DNA from: an uncultured Steroidobacter sp.
GTDB lineage: Bacteria > Pseudomonadota > Gammaproteobacteria > Steroidobacterales > Steroidobacteraceae
Assembly (NCBI RefSeq): GCF_937958065.1
Contig: NZ_CALFXI010000023.1
Span: 1-15,197, forward strand
Reading direction: 5' to 3'
DNA length: 15,197 nucleotides
Shown piece by piece: positions 1 to 5,980 of this stretch; position 1 is the stretch's first letter, and each line of letters opens with the position of its first letter. The translations under genes and the position numbers were made by a program. Below the pieces are notes generated by a model. That model did no database searches. It saw only the letters and a program-made list of their open reading frames with translations, and was not told the origin of the DNA.

Positions 1-291
1 TTGCTGATGAGCCCTGCTGTTGCGGTCCCGTCCCTGTACCGCAAAGCTGCCGGGACGAGGTAGGAGCCCTCAGGCCGCGCCGCTGCGTCGTCGGGCCCGG
101 AAACGTAACCAGAGTTTCAAGTCCGGCCACAGTTCTGATTGCCAGAGCATGAGTCTGCACTCGCAAGCACCATCTCTTTTCTTCGCGCTGTCTCCAGCCG
201 CGAACCTGTAGGCGCAGGCTAGGGGGTGGGACCTCCTAGCCTGCGCGAGCCACCAACGCCGAAACCACTCCCCTTTCTTCGAAGCAAACAA
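1..291. other. Intergenic region downstream of the alpha operon, no gene recognised
   Basis: These bases lie beyond the rplQ terminator and reach the window edge. Open frames here (for example 20-211 on the plus strand and 70-333 on the minus strand) encode compositionally biased, low-complexity peptides with no family resemblance, and the second runs into the terminator stem. I see no convincing promoter, tRNA or ribosome binding site. The one notable element is the long hairpin at 212-246. A weaker 6-bp inverted repeat (TGCGGT/ACCGCA) lies near 23-45. A neighbouring gene probably starts or ends to the left of the window. Confidence 0.6.
212..246. repeat. Long perfect inverted repeat (hairpin) outside the operon
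   Basis: The arms GCGCAGGCTAGG (212-223) and CCTAGCCTGCGC (235-246) are a perfect 12-bp inverted repeat. The inner bases extend the stem by a G-T wobble and two G-C pairs, leaving a 5-base loop at 227-231. No T-run follows on either strand, so it is not a canonical intrinsic terminator. It could be the stem of a neighbouring transcript's leader or end, a palindromic repeat, or a backup terminator for read-through from rplQ. The structure is seen directly; its role is unknown. Confidence 0.6.
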
Positions 292-325
292 AAAGGGCCC
301 TCTCGATAAACCGAGAGGGCCCTTT
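286..325 (-). terminator. Rho-independent terminator of the alpha operon
   Basis: Read on the minus strand, a perfect 14-bp stem (AAAGGGCCCTCTCG paired with CGAGAGGGCCCTTT) closes a 6-base loop and runs straight into TTTTTGTTTG. It starts 23 bases after the rplQ stop codon. The plus strand has no T-run after the stem, so it acts in one direction only. This is the clearest terminator in the window and marks the end of the S10-spc-alpha transcript. Confidence 0.95.
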
Positions 326-348
326 GATATCAACAGACCTGTGCGAAC

Positions 349-981
349 TTACTTCTTCGCGGCAGCCTTCTTCTTCGCGCCGCCGGCCTTCTTCTTCGGC
401 GCGGCACTCTTCTTGGCGGTCTTCTTGGCGGCGGCGGCTTCGACCTTCTTGGCCTTGGCGGCGGCCTTGTTTTCGGCCTTGGCCTTCTTCTCGGCCTTCT
501 CGGCTTCGGTCTTCACGGCCTTCCTGGTCACGCGCTTGGAAGTCGCCTTCTTCTTGGAGGCAGCCTTCTTCTTCGGCGCAGCTTCGTCACCCTCGGTGGA
601 CGCGGCTTCTTCAGCGGTGGCTTCCGGCTGATCCAGCAGCTGCATCAGCGCCATCGGCGCCGCATCGCCCGGCCGCGGGTCCATGCGCAGGATGCGGGTG
701 TAACCGCCCGGGCGCGCCTGGAAACGGGGGCCCAGCGTCTCGAACAGCTTCACGACCACTTCGGCGTCGCGCAGCAGGGAGAACGCACGGCGGCGGTTGG
801 CATCGCTGTCGTCCTTGCCGAGCGTGATCAACGGCTCGACCACGCGACGCAGTTCCTTCGCCTTCGGCACGGTGGTGCGGATGGTCTCGTGACGCAGCAG
901 CGAGGCTGCCATGTTACGCAGCATCGCCTGGCGATGCGGAGCATTGCGGCTGAGCTGCCGGCCAGAAAGTTGGTGACGCAT
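349..981 (-). CDS. rplQ: 50S ribosomal protein L17 with long Lys/Ala-rich C-terminal tail
   Basis: L17 binds 23S rRNA in the large subunit near the tunnel exit side. Residues 1-120 are a normal L17: the N-terminal MRHQLSGRQL, KAKELRRVVEPLITLGK near 40-56, LGPRF and the GGYTRI motif at 92-97. E. coli L17 ends near residue 127, but this protein continues to 210. Residues 121-210 are low complexity, with 29 Lys and 30 Ala by my count, repeating APKKKA-type blocks like histone H1 or other nucleic-acid-binding tails. The reading frame is open to TAA with no sign of frameshift. The ATG has a good AAGGA ribosome binding site 9 bases upstream. It is the last gene of the alpha operon, 73 bases after rpoA, and is followed by the terminator. 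The L17 identity is certain; the role of the tail is unknown. Confidence 0.97.
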   Translation of the reverse strand: MRHQLSGRQLSRNAPHRQAMLRNMAASLLRHETIRTTVPKAKELRRVVEPLITLGKDDSDANRRRAFSLLRDAEVVVKLFETLGPRFQARPGGYTRILRMDPRPGDAAPMALMQLLDQPEATAEEAASTEGDEAAPKKKAASKKKATSKRVTRKAVKTEAEKAEKKAKAENKAAAKAKKVEAAAAKKTAKKSAAPKKKAGGAKKKAAAKK

Positions 982-1003
982 TGTTCTAAGTCCTTACACA
1001 GAA

Positions 1004-1029
1004 CCGGGGCTCCACATCAGGAGCCCCGG
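1004..1029 (-). promoter_or_regulatory. GC-rich hairpin in the rpoA-rplQ spacer
   Basis: Arms CCGGGGCTC (1004-1012) and GAGCCCCGG (1021-1029) form a perfect 9-bp stem with an 8-base loop in the transcript, ending about 9 bases before the AAGGA ribosome binding site of rplQ. There is no U-run after it, so a terminator is unlikely. It could tune the amount of L17 relative to alpha, act as a processing site, or protect an mRNA end. The hairpin is seen; the function is inferred. Confidence 0.6.
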
Positions 1030-1054
1030 GGTATTCATCTTTTCTCAGTGCCGA

Positions 1055-2059
1055 TCAGATGACATCGCGATCGTCGTCGCGCTTCAAGCTGACGGGCGGC
1101 CAGTTGTCCAGGCGCATGCCGAGCGACAGGCCATGGCTCTCCAGGACTTCCTTGATCTCGGTGAGCGACTTCTTGCCGAGGTTCGGGGTGCGCAGCAGCT
1201 CCACTTCGGTCCGCTGCACCAGATCGCCGATGTAATGGATGTTCTCGGCCTTCAGGCAGTTCGCGCTGCGAACCGTGAGCTCGAGCTCGTCGACCGGACG
1301 CAGCAGGATCGGATCGAACTGCTGCTCGGCGGCCTTGGCGGCGCCCTCGTCCTGACCCTGCAGATCGACGAACACCGACAGCTGGTCCTTCAGGATCGAG
1401 CCGGCGCGGCGGATCGCTTCTTCCGCGTCGATCGTGCCGTTGGTCTCGATGTCCAGGATCAGCTTGTCCAGGTTCGTGCGCTGCTCGACGCGCGCGCTCT
1501 CGACCGTGTAGGTCACGCGGCGGATCGGGCTGAACGACGCATCGAGCTGCAGACGGCCGATGGGGCCGCTGGACTCTTCGAACGTGGCGCGCTGGATGGC
1601 CGGACGGTAGCCGCGGCCGCGCTCCACCTTGAGCGTCATGTTCAGCTCGCCGGCCTTGGTCAGGTTGGCGATCACCAGGTCGGTGTTCAGCACTTCCACG
1701 TCGTGGTCGAGCTGGATGTCGCCCGCGGTCACGGGGCCCGGGCCCTTCTTGTGGAGGCGCAGCTCGGTCTCTTCCCGCGCATTGAGGCGGATCGCGACCT
1801 GCTTCAGATTCAACAAAATGTCGACTACGTCTTCCTGCACGCCTTCGATGCTGGTGTACTCATGCAGGACCCCGTCGATCTCCGCTTCGGTGATCGCGCA
1901 GCCCGGCATGGAAGACAACAGCACGCGGCGCAGGGCGTTGCCCAGCGTGTGACCGAAGCCGCGCTCGAACGGCTCGATCACGACCTTCGCCTGCTTGGCG
2001 GTCGTGGGAGTCACCTTGACGACACGAGGCTTCAGGAATTCGCCAACGGATGCCTGCAT
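1055..2059 (-). CDS. rpoA: DNA-directed RNA polymerase subunit alpha
   Basis: RpoA dimerises to start assembly of RNA polymerase and contacts UP elements and activators. I choose the ATG at 2059, giving 334 residues (E. coli has 329). The frame is open 60 bases further up, but that stretch is palindromic spacer DNA, and AGGTGA lies just before the chosen ATG. The N-terminal domain (about 1-235) has GHTLGNALRRVLLSS at 36-50 and the VEQRT-LDK-ILDIETNGT segment near 191-209. A linker rich in Gln, Ala and Glu spans about 235-248. The C-terminal domain keeps the DNA-contacting residues: R264, N267, C268 and K270 in RSANCLKAE, and the TPNLGKKSL helix at 291-299. It sits between rpsD and rplQ as in E. 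coli. Confidence 0.98.
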   Translation of the reverse strand: MQASVGEFLKPRVVKVTPTTAKQAKVVIEPFERGFGHTLGNALRRVLLSSMPGCAITEAEIDGVLHEYTSIEGVQEDVVDILLNLKQVAIRLNAREETELRLHKKGPGPVTAGDIQLDHDVEVLNTDLVIANLTKAGELNMTLKVERGRGYRPAIQRATFEESSGPIGRLQLDASFSPIRRVTYTVESARVEQRTNLDKLILDIETNGTIDAEEAIRRAGSILKDQLSVFVDLQGQDEGAAKAAEQQFDPILLRPVDELELTVRSANCLKAENIHYIGDLVQRTEVELLRTPNLGKKSLTEIKEVLESHGLSLGMRLDNWPPVSLKRDDDRDVI

Positions 2060-2087
2060 GGACCATTCACCTGTCAGGTAAGTGTTA

Positions 2088-2166
2088 GGGACAGCGTCCC
2101 GGGGACACATTTTCAACATGCCCCCATAGAGTCAGCGGCGGGAACAGAAGCTCTGTCCCCGCCACA
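2088..2166. repeat. Cluster of three GGGAC/GTCCC palindromes (REP/BIME-like) in the rpsD-rpoA spacer
   Basis: Three imperfect palindromes fill most of this 114-base spacer. At 2137-2163 the transcript reads GGCGGGGACAGA, loop GCT, TCTGTTCCCGCC: a 12-bp stem with one G-U pair. At 2101-2125 GGGGACA pairs with TGCCCCC (7 bp, one wobble). At 2088-2100 GGGAC, a 3-base loop and GTCCC form a short stem. The 13-mer TGTCCCCGCCACA at 2154-2166 recurs exactly twice in the secY-rpmJ spacer. Shared cores and palindromy resemble REP/BIME-type dispersed repeats. No transposase gene is nearby. The secondary structure is clear; membership in a genome-wide family is inferred. Confidence 0.65.
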
Positions 2167-2173
2167 TACTTGA

Positions 2174-2797
2174 TTACTTCGAATACAACTCGACCACGAG
2201 GTTCTCGTTGATCTCGGGCAGAATCTCTTCGCGGTCGGGCAGTTGCTTGAACGTGCCGGTAAATTTCTTCTCGTCGACCTCGACCCACGCCGGGAAGCCG
2301 ACCTGGGACTTGATCTGCAGCGCCGTCTGGATACGCAGCTGCTTCTGCGCCTTCTCGCGTACCGCGACCACGTCGCCGGCGCTGACCTGGTACGAAGGGA
2401 TGTTCACCACTTCGCCGTTCACCGTGATCGACTTGTGGCTGACCAGCTGACGGGCTTCGCTGCGGGTGGCGGCGAATCCCATGCGGTAGACCACGTTGTC
2501 GAGCCGGCCTTCCAGCAACTGCAACAGGATCGAACCCGTCGAGCCGGACTTGCCGGTGGCCTTGACATAGTAGTTGCGGAACTGTTTTTCAAGGACGCCG
2601 TACATGCGGCGCAGCTTCTGCTTCTCGCGCAGCTGCAGGCCGTAGTCGGACAAACGACCACGACGCTCACCCTTGATGCCGCCCGGCGGCACTTCCAGCT
2701 TGCACTTCGATTCCAGCGACTTGACGCCGCTCTTCAAGAACAAGTCCGTGCCTTCGCGGCGGGACAGCTTGCACTTCGGACCAAGATAACGAGCCAT
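2174..2797 (-). CDS. rpsD: 30S ribosomal protein S4
   Basis: S4 is a primary 16S rRNA binder that nucleates assembly of the 5' domain of the small subunit; in E. coli it also represses the alpha operon by binding the rpsM leader. The product is 207 residues (E. coli 206). The start MARYLGPKCKLSRREG is typical. The S4 RNA-binding domain covers about 98-160 and includes RLDNVVYRMGFAATRSEARQ at 98-117. Only two N-terminal Cys (9 and 32) are present, so this is the zinc-free form. It ends in VELYSK, like the E. coli protein. AAGGAAG precedes the ATG. It follows rpsK by 20 bases; the 114-base spacer to rpoA holds palindromic repeats. Confidence 0.98.
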   Translation of the reverse strand: MARYLGPKCKLSRREGTDLFLKSGVKSLESKCKLEVPPGGIKGERRGRLSDYGLQLREKQKLRRMYGVLEKQFRNYYVKATGKSGSTGSILLQLLEGRLDNVVYRMGFAATRSEARQLVSHKSITVNGEVVNIPSYQVSAGDVVAVREKAQKQLRIQTALQIKSQVGFPAWVEVDEKKFTGTFKQLPDREEILPEINENLVVELYSK

Positions 2798-2817
2798 GCG
2801 ACTTCCTTAGCGAGGCG

Positions 2818-3222
2818 TTAGACGCGACGCTTTTTGGGCGGACGGCAGCCGTTGTGCGGGATCGGCGTGACGTCGGAAATGTTGGTGATCTTCAGGCCGC
2901 AGGCATTGAGCGCGCGGACGGCGGACTCACGGCCCGGGCCCGGGCCCTTGACGCGCACTTCCACCATCTTCACGCCGTGTTCCTGCGCGGCGGTGCCGGC
3001 CTTCTCGGCGGCGACCTGCGCGGCGAACGGCGTGCTCTTACGAGAGCCGCGGAAACCGCAACCACCGCTGGTCGCCCACGACAGAGTGTTGCCCTGGCGA
3101 TCGGTGATCGTGACGATGGTGTTGTTGAACGACGCGTGCACGTGGGCGATCGCATCGGTCACATGCTTCTTGACCTTCTTGCGAGCGCCGCCTTTTGCGC
3201 CGCCCTGTTTCTGCTCAGCCAT
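2818..3222 (-). CDS. rpsK: 30S ribosomal protein S11
   Basis: S11 lies on the platform of the small subunit, next to the mRNA path near the E site. The product has 134 residues (E. coli 129); the extra length is a Gln/Gly/Lys-rich N-terminus before KKHVTDAIAHVHASFNNTI. The family signatures are present: TSGGCGFRGSRKSTPFAAQ near 51-69, VRVKGPGPGRESAVRAL near 89-105, and the C-terminal PHNGCRPPKKRRV. The ATG has AGAGGA only three bases upstream, slightly close. It lies 19 bases after rpsM and 20 before rpsD, in the standard alpha-operon order. Confidence 0.98.
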   Translation of the reverse strand: MAEQKQGGAKGGARKKVKKHVTDAIAHVHASFNNTIVTITDRQGNTLSWATSGGCGFRGSRKSTPFAAQVAAEKAGTAAQEHGVKMVEVRVKGPGPGRESAVRALNACGLKITNISDVTPIPHNGCRPPKKRRV

Positions 3223-3241
3223 AATTCCTCTGGTTCAGCTG

Positions 3242-3619
3242 TTACTTGCCGGCTGCGACGTTCATCTTCACCGCCGCCTTGCGCGGACCCTTGCGGGTGC
3301 GGGCGTTGGTGCGCGTGCGCTGACCGCGCAGCGGCAGGCCGCGACGGTGACGGATGCCGCGGTAGCAGCCGAGGTCCATCAGACGCTTGATGTTCATGGA
3401 CACTTCACGGCGCAGGTCGCCTTCGACCGTGAGCTTGCCGATCGCCGAGCGCAGCGCGGCCACTTCAGCGTCGGTGAGGTTCTTCACCAGCGTGTTCTGC
3501 TTGACACCCGCGGTGTCGCAGGCCTTTTTGGCCTGGGTCTTACCGACGCCGTAGATATGTGTGAGGCCAACCCACACATGCTTGTTCATCGGAATATTGA
3601 TGCCGGCGATGCGAGCCAT
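3242..3619 (-). CDS. rpsM: 30S ribosomal protein S13
   Basis: S13 sits in the head of the small subunit, contacts the P-site tRNA through its basic tail and forms bridges to the 50S subunit. At 125 residues it is slightly longer than E. coli S13 (118), the excess being at the C-terminus after KGPRK (KMNVAAGK end). Seen motifs are MARIAGINIP at the N-terminus, IYGVGKTQAKK at 22-32, the RREVSMNIKRLMDLGCYRG segment at 70-88, and RGLPLRGQRTRTNARTRKG near 93-111. GGGGAG lies about 10 bases before the ATG. It is the first gene of the alpha group, and the 90-base spacer upstream contains a candidate promoter. Confidence 0.98.
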   Translation of the reverse strand: MARIAGINIPMNKHVWVGLTHIYGVGKTQAKKACDTAGVKQNTLVKNLTDAEVAALRSAIGKLTVEGDLRREVSMNIKRLMDLGCYRGIRHRRGLPLRGQRTRTNARTRKGPRKAAVKMNVAAGK

Positions 3620-3652
3620 CTGCGGACTACTCCCCGCGACGAAAAGCGCGGA

Positions 3653-3681
3653 ACTTTAAACTAAAAAACCCAGTTACTCAA
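3653..3681 (-). promoter_or_regulatory. Candidate alpha-operon promoter and short leader upstream of rpsM
   Basis: On the minus strand TTGAGT (3676-3681, 4 of 6 to the -35 consensus) is followed after 17 bases by TAAAGT (3653-3658, 4 of 6 to the -10 consensus). The next bases are TCCGCGC, a GC-rich discriminator of the type linked to stringent control, and similar to the one after the rplC promoter. A start near 3646 would give an rpsM leader of about 27 bases. That is too short to hold a full E. coli-type S4 pseudoknot, although a 5-bp CCGCG/CGCGG hairpin lies there. The same stretch could instead be part of a longer read-through leader; the AACT/AGTT stem around the T6 run is a weak candidate. 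Confidence 0.4.
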
Positions 3682-3709
3682 TGCTTTAAAGACTGGCACC
3701 CGCGAGGGA

Positions 3710-3823
3710 TCAGCCCTGGCGCTGCTTGTGGCGCGCGTCGGAGCAGATTACGTACACCACGCGGCGGCGGCGCACGACCTTGCAGTTCTTGCAGATCTTC
3801 TTGACTGATGCACGGACCTTCAT
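3710..3823 (-). CDS. rpmJ: 50S ribosomal protein L36 (zinc-binding type)
   Basis: L36 is the smallest large-subunit protein and stabilises 23S rRNA near the base of the L7/L12 stalk. I translated this frame directly: 37 residues beginning MKVRASVKKICKNCK and ending KQRQG with TGA. C11, C14, C27 and H32 keep the zinc-ribbon ligands, so this is the zinc-dependent (C+) form. A four-Arg run occupies 18-21. TTGGAG lies 7 bases before the ATG. It follows secY by 75 bases of palindromic repeat DNA and precedes rpsM by 90 bases, the same position as in E. coli. Confidence 0.97.
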   Translation of the reverse strand: MKVRASVKKICKNCKVVRRRRVVYVICSDARHKQRQG

Positions 3824-3844
3824 GACTCAACTCCAATCTTTGCT

Positions 3845-3896
3845 GGGGACGGACTCGAAAATCTGTCCCCGCCACAGCGGCTTGTCCCCGCCACAG
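3845..3896. repeat. REP-like palindrome and tandem 14-mer in the secY-rpmJ spacer
   Basis: GGGGAC (3845-3850) and GTCCCC (3865-3870) form an inverted repeat around GGACTCGAAAATCT. The 14-mer TGTCCCCGCCACAG occurs twice in direct orientation, at 3864-3877 and 3883-3896, with a period of 19. Its first 13 bases also occur at 2154-2166 in the rpsD-rpoA spacer. The block begins two bases after the secY stop codon and fills most of the spacer before rpmJ. It resembles a dispersed REP/BIME-type element or a decayed copy; no associated transposase is in the window. Confidence 0.65.
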
Positions 3897-3898
3897 AC

Positions 3899-5245
3899 TC
3901 AACTCGTGGATCCCGGGCGGTTGTAGCCGCGCAGGTTGGCCTTCTTCATCAGGCCCTCGTACTGGTGCGACATGAGGTGTGCCGCGACCTGCGCCTGGAA
4001 GTCCATGATCACCACCACCATGATCAGCAGCGAAGTGCCACCGAAGTAGAACGGCACGCTGAAGCGCGAGATCAGGAACTCCGGCAGCAGGCAGACGATG
4101 GTCACGTACAGCGCGCCCCACACCGTCAGCCGCGTCAACACCTTGTCGATGTACTCGCCGGTCTGCTGGCCCGGGCGGATGCCCGGAATGAAAGCGCCCG
4201 ACTTCTTCAGGTTGTCCGCCGTCTCGCGCGAGTTGAACACCAGCGCGGTGTAGAAGAAACAGAAGAAGATGATCAGGCCGCCGTACAGCACCATGTGCGC
4301 CGGCTGACCCGGGGTCAGCGCCGCGGACACGTTCTGCAGCCAGCTCAGACTGCCCGACGTACCGCCCCAGCTCGCGATCGTGGCCGGGAACAGCAGCAGG
4401 CTCGAGGCGAAGATCGGCGGGATCACGCCCGACATGTTCAACTTGAACGGCAGATGCGTGCGCTGGCCGGCATACAGCCGACGGCCCTGCTGGCGCTTCG
4501 CGTACTCGACCGTGATCCGACGCTGACCGCGCTCCACGAACACCACGAACGCCGTCACGCCGACCACCATCGCGAACAACACCAGCGCCAGCGCCGCATT
4601 GATTTCACCGGTGCGCACCAGTTCCAGCGTGCCGCCGATGGCCGCAGGCAAGCCCGCGACGATGCCGGCCAGGATGATCATCGAGATGCCGTTGCCCAGG
4701 CCGCGCTCGGTGATCTGCTCGCCGAGCCACATCAGGAACATGGTGCCGGCGATCAGCGTGGCGGTGGCCACGAACACGAACTGCGGGCCCGGATTCACCA
4801 CCACGCCCTGGTTCTGGAACGCGATGGCCGCCGAAGCGCCCTGCACCGCCGCCAGCGCCACGGTGCCGTAGCGCGTGTACTGAGTCAGCTTGCGACGCCC
4901 CGACTCGCCTTCCTTCTTGATCGCCGCCAGCGACGGTACGACCACCGCCATCATCTGGATGATGATGGACGCGGAGATGTAAGGCATCACGCCGAGCGCG
5001 AAGATCGACAGTCGTTGCAGCGCGCCGCCCGAGAACATGTTGAAGATGTCCAGGATGGTGCCCTGCTGCTCCTGGAAGAAGCGCGCGAGCGCCACCGGGT
5101 CGATGCCCGGAGCGGGAATGAACGTGCCGATGCGATACACGATCAACGCACCCAGCAAGAAGAACAACCGCTGTCGCAGCTCTGCGAAGCGGGTCATCTC
5201 GCCGAAGGCGGACAGAGACGCAGCGGTGGCGGGTTTGGTGGCCAC
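3899..5245 (-). CDS. secY: Preprotein translocase channel subunit SecY
   Basis: SecY is the membrane channel of the Sec translocon, working with SecE, SecG and SecA or the ribosome. I place the start at GTG 5245, giving 448 residues (E. coli 443). It has AAGGA four bases upstream and aligns with the usual short cytosolic N-terminus; the longer frame to 5353 overlaps the end of rplO. Ten hydrophobic segments are visible. Conserved landmarks are FNMFSGGALQRLSIFALGVMPYISA at 68-92 (two parts), KKEGESGRRKLTQYTRYGT at 110-128, GLGNGISMII at 182-191, the cytosolic loop PGIRPG at 354-359 with R357, VPFYFGGTSLLI at 397-408, and ANLRGYNR near the end. It sits between rplO and rpmJ as is usual for the spc operon. 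Confidence 0.97.
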   Translation of the reverse strand: MATKPATAASLSAFGEMTRFAELRQRLFFLLGALIVYRIGTFIPAPGIDPVALARFFQEQQGTILDIFNMFSGGALQRLSIFALGVMPYISASIIIQMMAVVVPSLAAIKKEGESGRRKLTQYTRYGTVALAAVQGASAAIAFQNQGVVVNPGPQFVFVATATLIAGTMFLMWLGEQITERGLGNGISMIILAGIVAGLPAAIGGTLELVRTGEINAALALVLFAMVVGVTAFVVFVERGQRRITVEYAKRQQGRRLYAGQRTHLPFKLNMSGVIPPIFASSLLLFPATIASWGGTSGSLSWLQNVSAALTPGQPAHMVLYGGLIIFFCFFYTALVFNSRETADNLKKSGAFIPGIRPGQQTGEYIDKVLTRLTVWGALYVTIVCLLPEFLISRFSVPFYFGGTSLLIMVVVIMDFQAQVAAHLMSHQYEGLMKKANLRGYNRPGSTS

Positions 5246-5291
5246 GGAGTCCTTGTCGTTCAGTGCTTCGTTACAACCGTCGGAAGGCTGC

Positions 5292-5741
5292 TTACTTGGC
5301 AGCCTCGACCGCTTCGATCTTGCCGCCGGCAGCTTCGACCGCCGCCTTGGCACCCTTGGTCAGATGCACGCCTTTGACGGTCACCGCGCGGCTGATGCCG
5401 CCCGAAGACACGATGCGCGCGCGCTCGGCCGTGGCTGGGACGACGTTCGCCGCCTTCAGCGCTTCCAGATCAATGACGTCGGCTTCGACCTTTGCAAGCT
5501 CCGACAGGCGCACTTCGGCCACCGTCGGGGCAATCTTCGAGCGGAAGCCGAATTTCGGCAGCCGGCGCTGGATGGGCATCTGGCCGCCTTCGAAGCCGAC
5601 CTTGTGGTAACCACCCTTACGTGCGCGCTGACCCTTGACGCCGCGGCCGCAGGTCTTGCCCTGGCCGGCGGACGCACCACGACCCACGCGGAGACGCGGC
5701 TTTTTGCTGCCCGGAGCGGGCGCGATTCCGTTGAGACGCAT
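5292..5741 (-). CDS. rplO: 50S ribosomal protein L15
   Basis: L15 is a late-assembling large-subunit protein whose N-terminal extension threads into 23S rRNA. The product is 149 residues (E. coli 144). The Gly/Lys/Arg-rich N-terminus is typical: MRLNGIAPAPGSKK, RVGRGASAGQGKTCGRG at 18-34 and GFEGGQMPIQRRLPK at 49-63. The C-terminal half carries the globular domain, with a VSSGGISRAVTVKG segment. It starts 4 bases after the rpmD stop, so its AAGGGC binding site lies inside rpmD. This close spacing suggests translational coupling. secY follows after 46 bases. Confidence 0.98.
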   Translation of the reverse strand: MRLNGIAPAPGSKKPRLRVGRGASAGQGKTCGRGVKGQRARKGGYHKVGFEGGQMPIQRRLPKFGFRSKIAPTVAEVRLSELAKVEADVIDLEALKAANVVPATAERARIVSSGGISRAVTVKGVHLTKGAKAAVEAAGGKIEAVEAAK

Positions 5742-5745
5742 GATG

Positions 5746-5940
5746 TCAGCCCTTCAACTCTTCAACTTTGAGCAGGTGCCCGGAGGCGCGCAGCATGCCG
5801 CGAATTTCCGGCGTGTCCGCCACGGTCACGGTGTCACGAATACGGCGCAGGCCCAGACCGCGCACGGTGGCGCGATGTGCCTTGAGCTGGCCGAAGACAC
5901 TCTTCACGAGCGTGACCTTGTAGCCCTTGTTGCTTGCCAT
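5746..5940 (-). CDS. rpmD: 50S ribosomal protein L30
   Basis: L30 is a small large-subunit protein bound to 23S rRNA. The 64-residue product (E. coli 59) shows the family core: VTLVKSVFGQLKAHRATVRGLGLRRI at about 9-34 (two parts), TVTVADTPEIRGML at 37-50, and a C-terminal HLLKVEE. AGGAAG precedes the ATG by six bases. It lies 40 bases after rpsE and 4 before rplO, the standard spc order. L30 is absent from some bacterial lineages, and its presence here agrees with a proteobacterial origin. Confidence 0.97.
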   Translation of the reverse strand: MASNKGYKVTLVKSVFGQLKAHRATVRGLGLRRIRDTVTVADTPEIRGMLRASGHLLKVEELKG

Positions 5941-5980
5941 GACGACTTCCTAATTTGATCCGCGTGAGTAATCCGTCGGC

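Noticed and set aside
70..333. 87-codon minus-strand frame across the alpha-operon terminator
   Set aside because: Its first codons lie inside the terminator stem and the peptide has no recognisable features.
541..630. Frameshift as the cause of the L17 tail
   Set aside because: The frame is continuous from the core, the tail has consistent Lys/Ala composition with varied blocks, and it ends just before the terminator.
2060..2119. Upstream ATG extending rpoA by 20 residues
   Set aside because: The extension is palindromic spacer DNA, has no match to RpoA N-termini, and a ribosome binding site precedes the ATG at 2059.
3678..4121. 147-codon minus-strand frame over the end of secY and all of rpmJ
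   Set aside because: It is an out-of-frame reading of SecY and L36, both of which are unmistakable in other frames.
5246..5353. Longer secY start overlapping rplO
   Set aside because: It would overlap the end of rplO by about 60 bases and add a basic N-terminus unlike SecY. GTG 5245 has AAGGA upstream and fits the family length.
3965..5377. 470-codon open frame on the plus strand opposite secY
   Set aside because: It is antisense to a clear SecY and encodes a His/Arg/Gln/Asp-rich sequence typical of the mirror frame of GC-rich genes.
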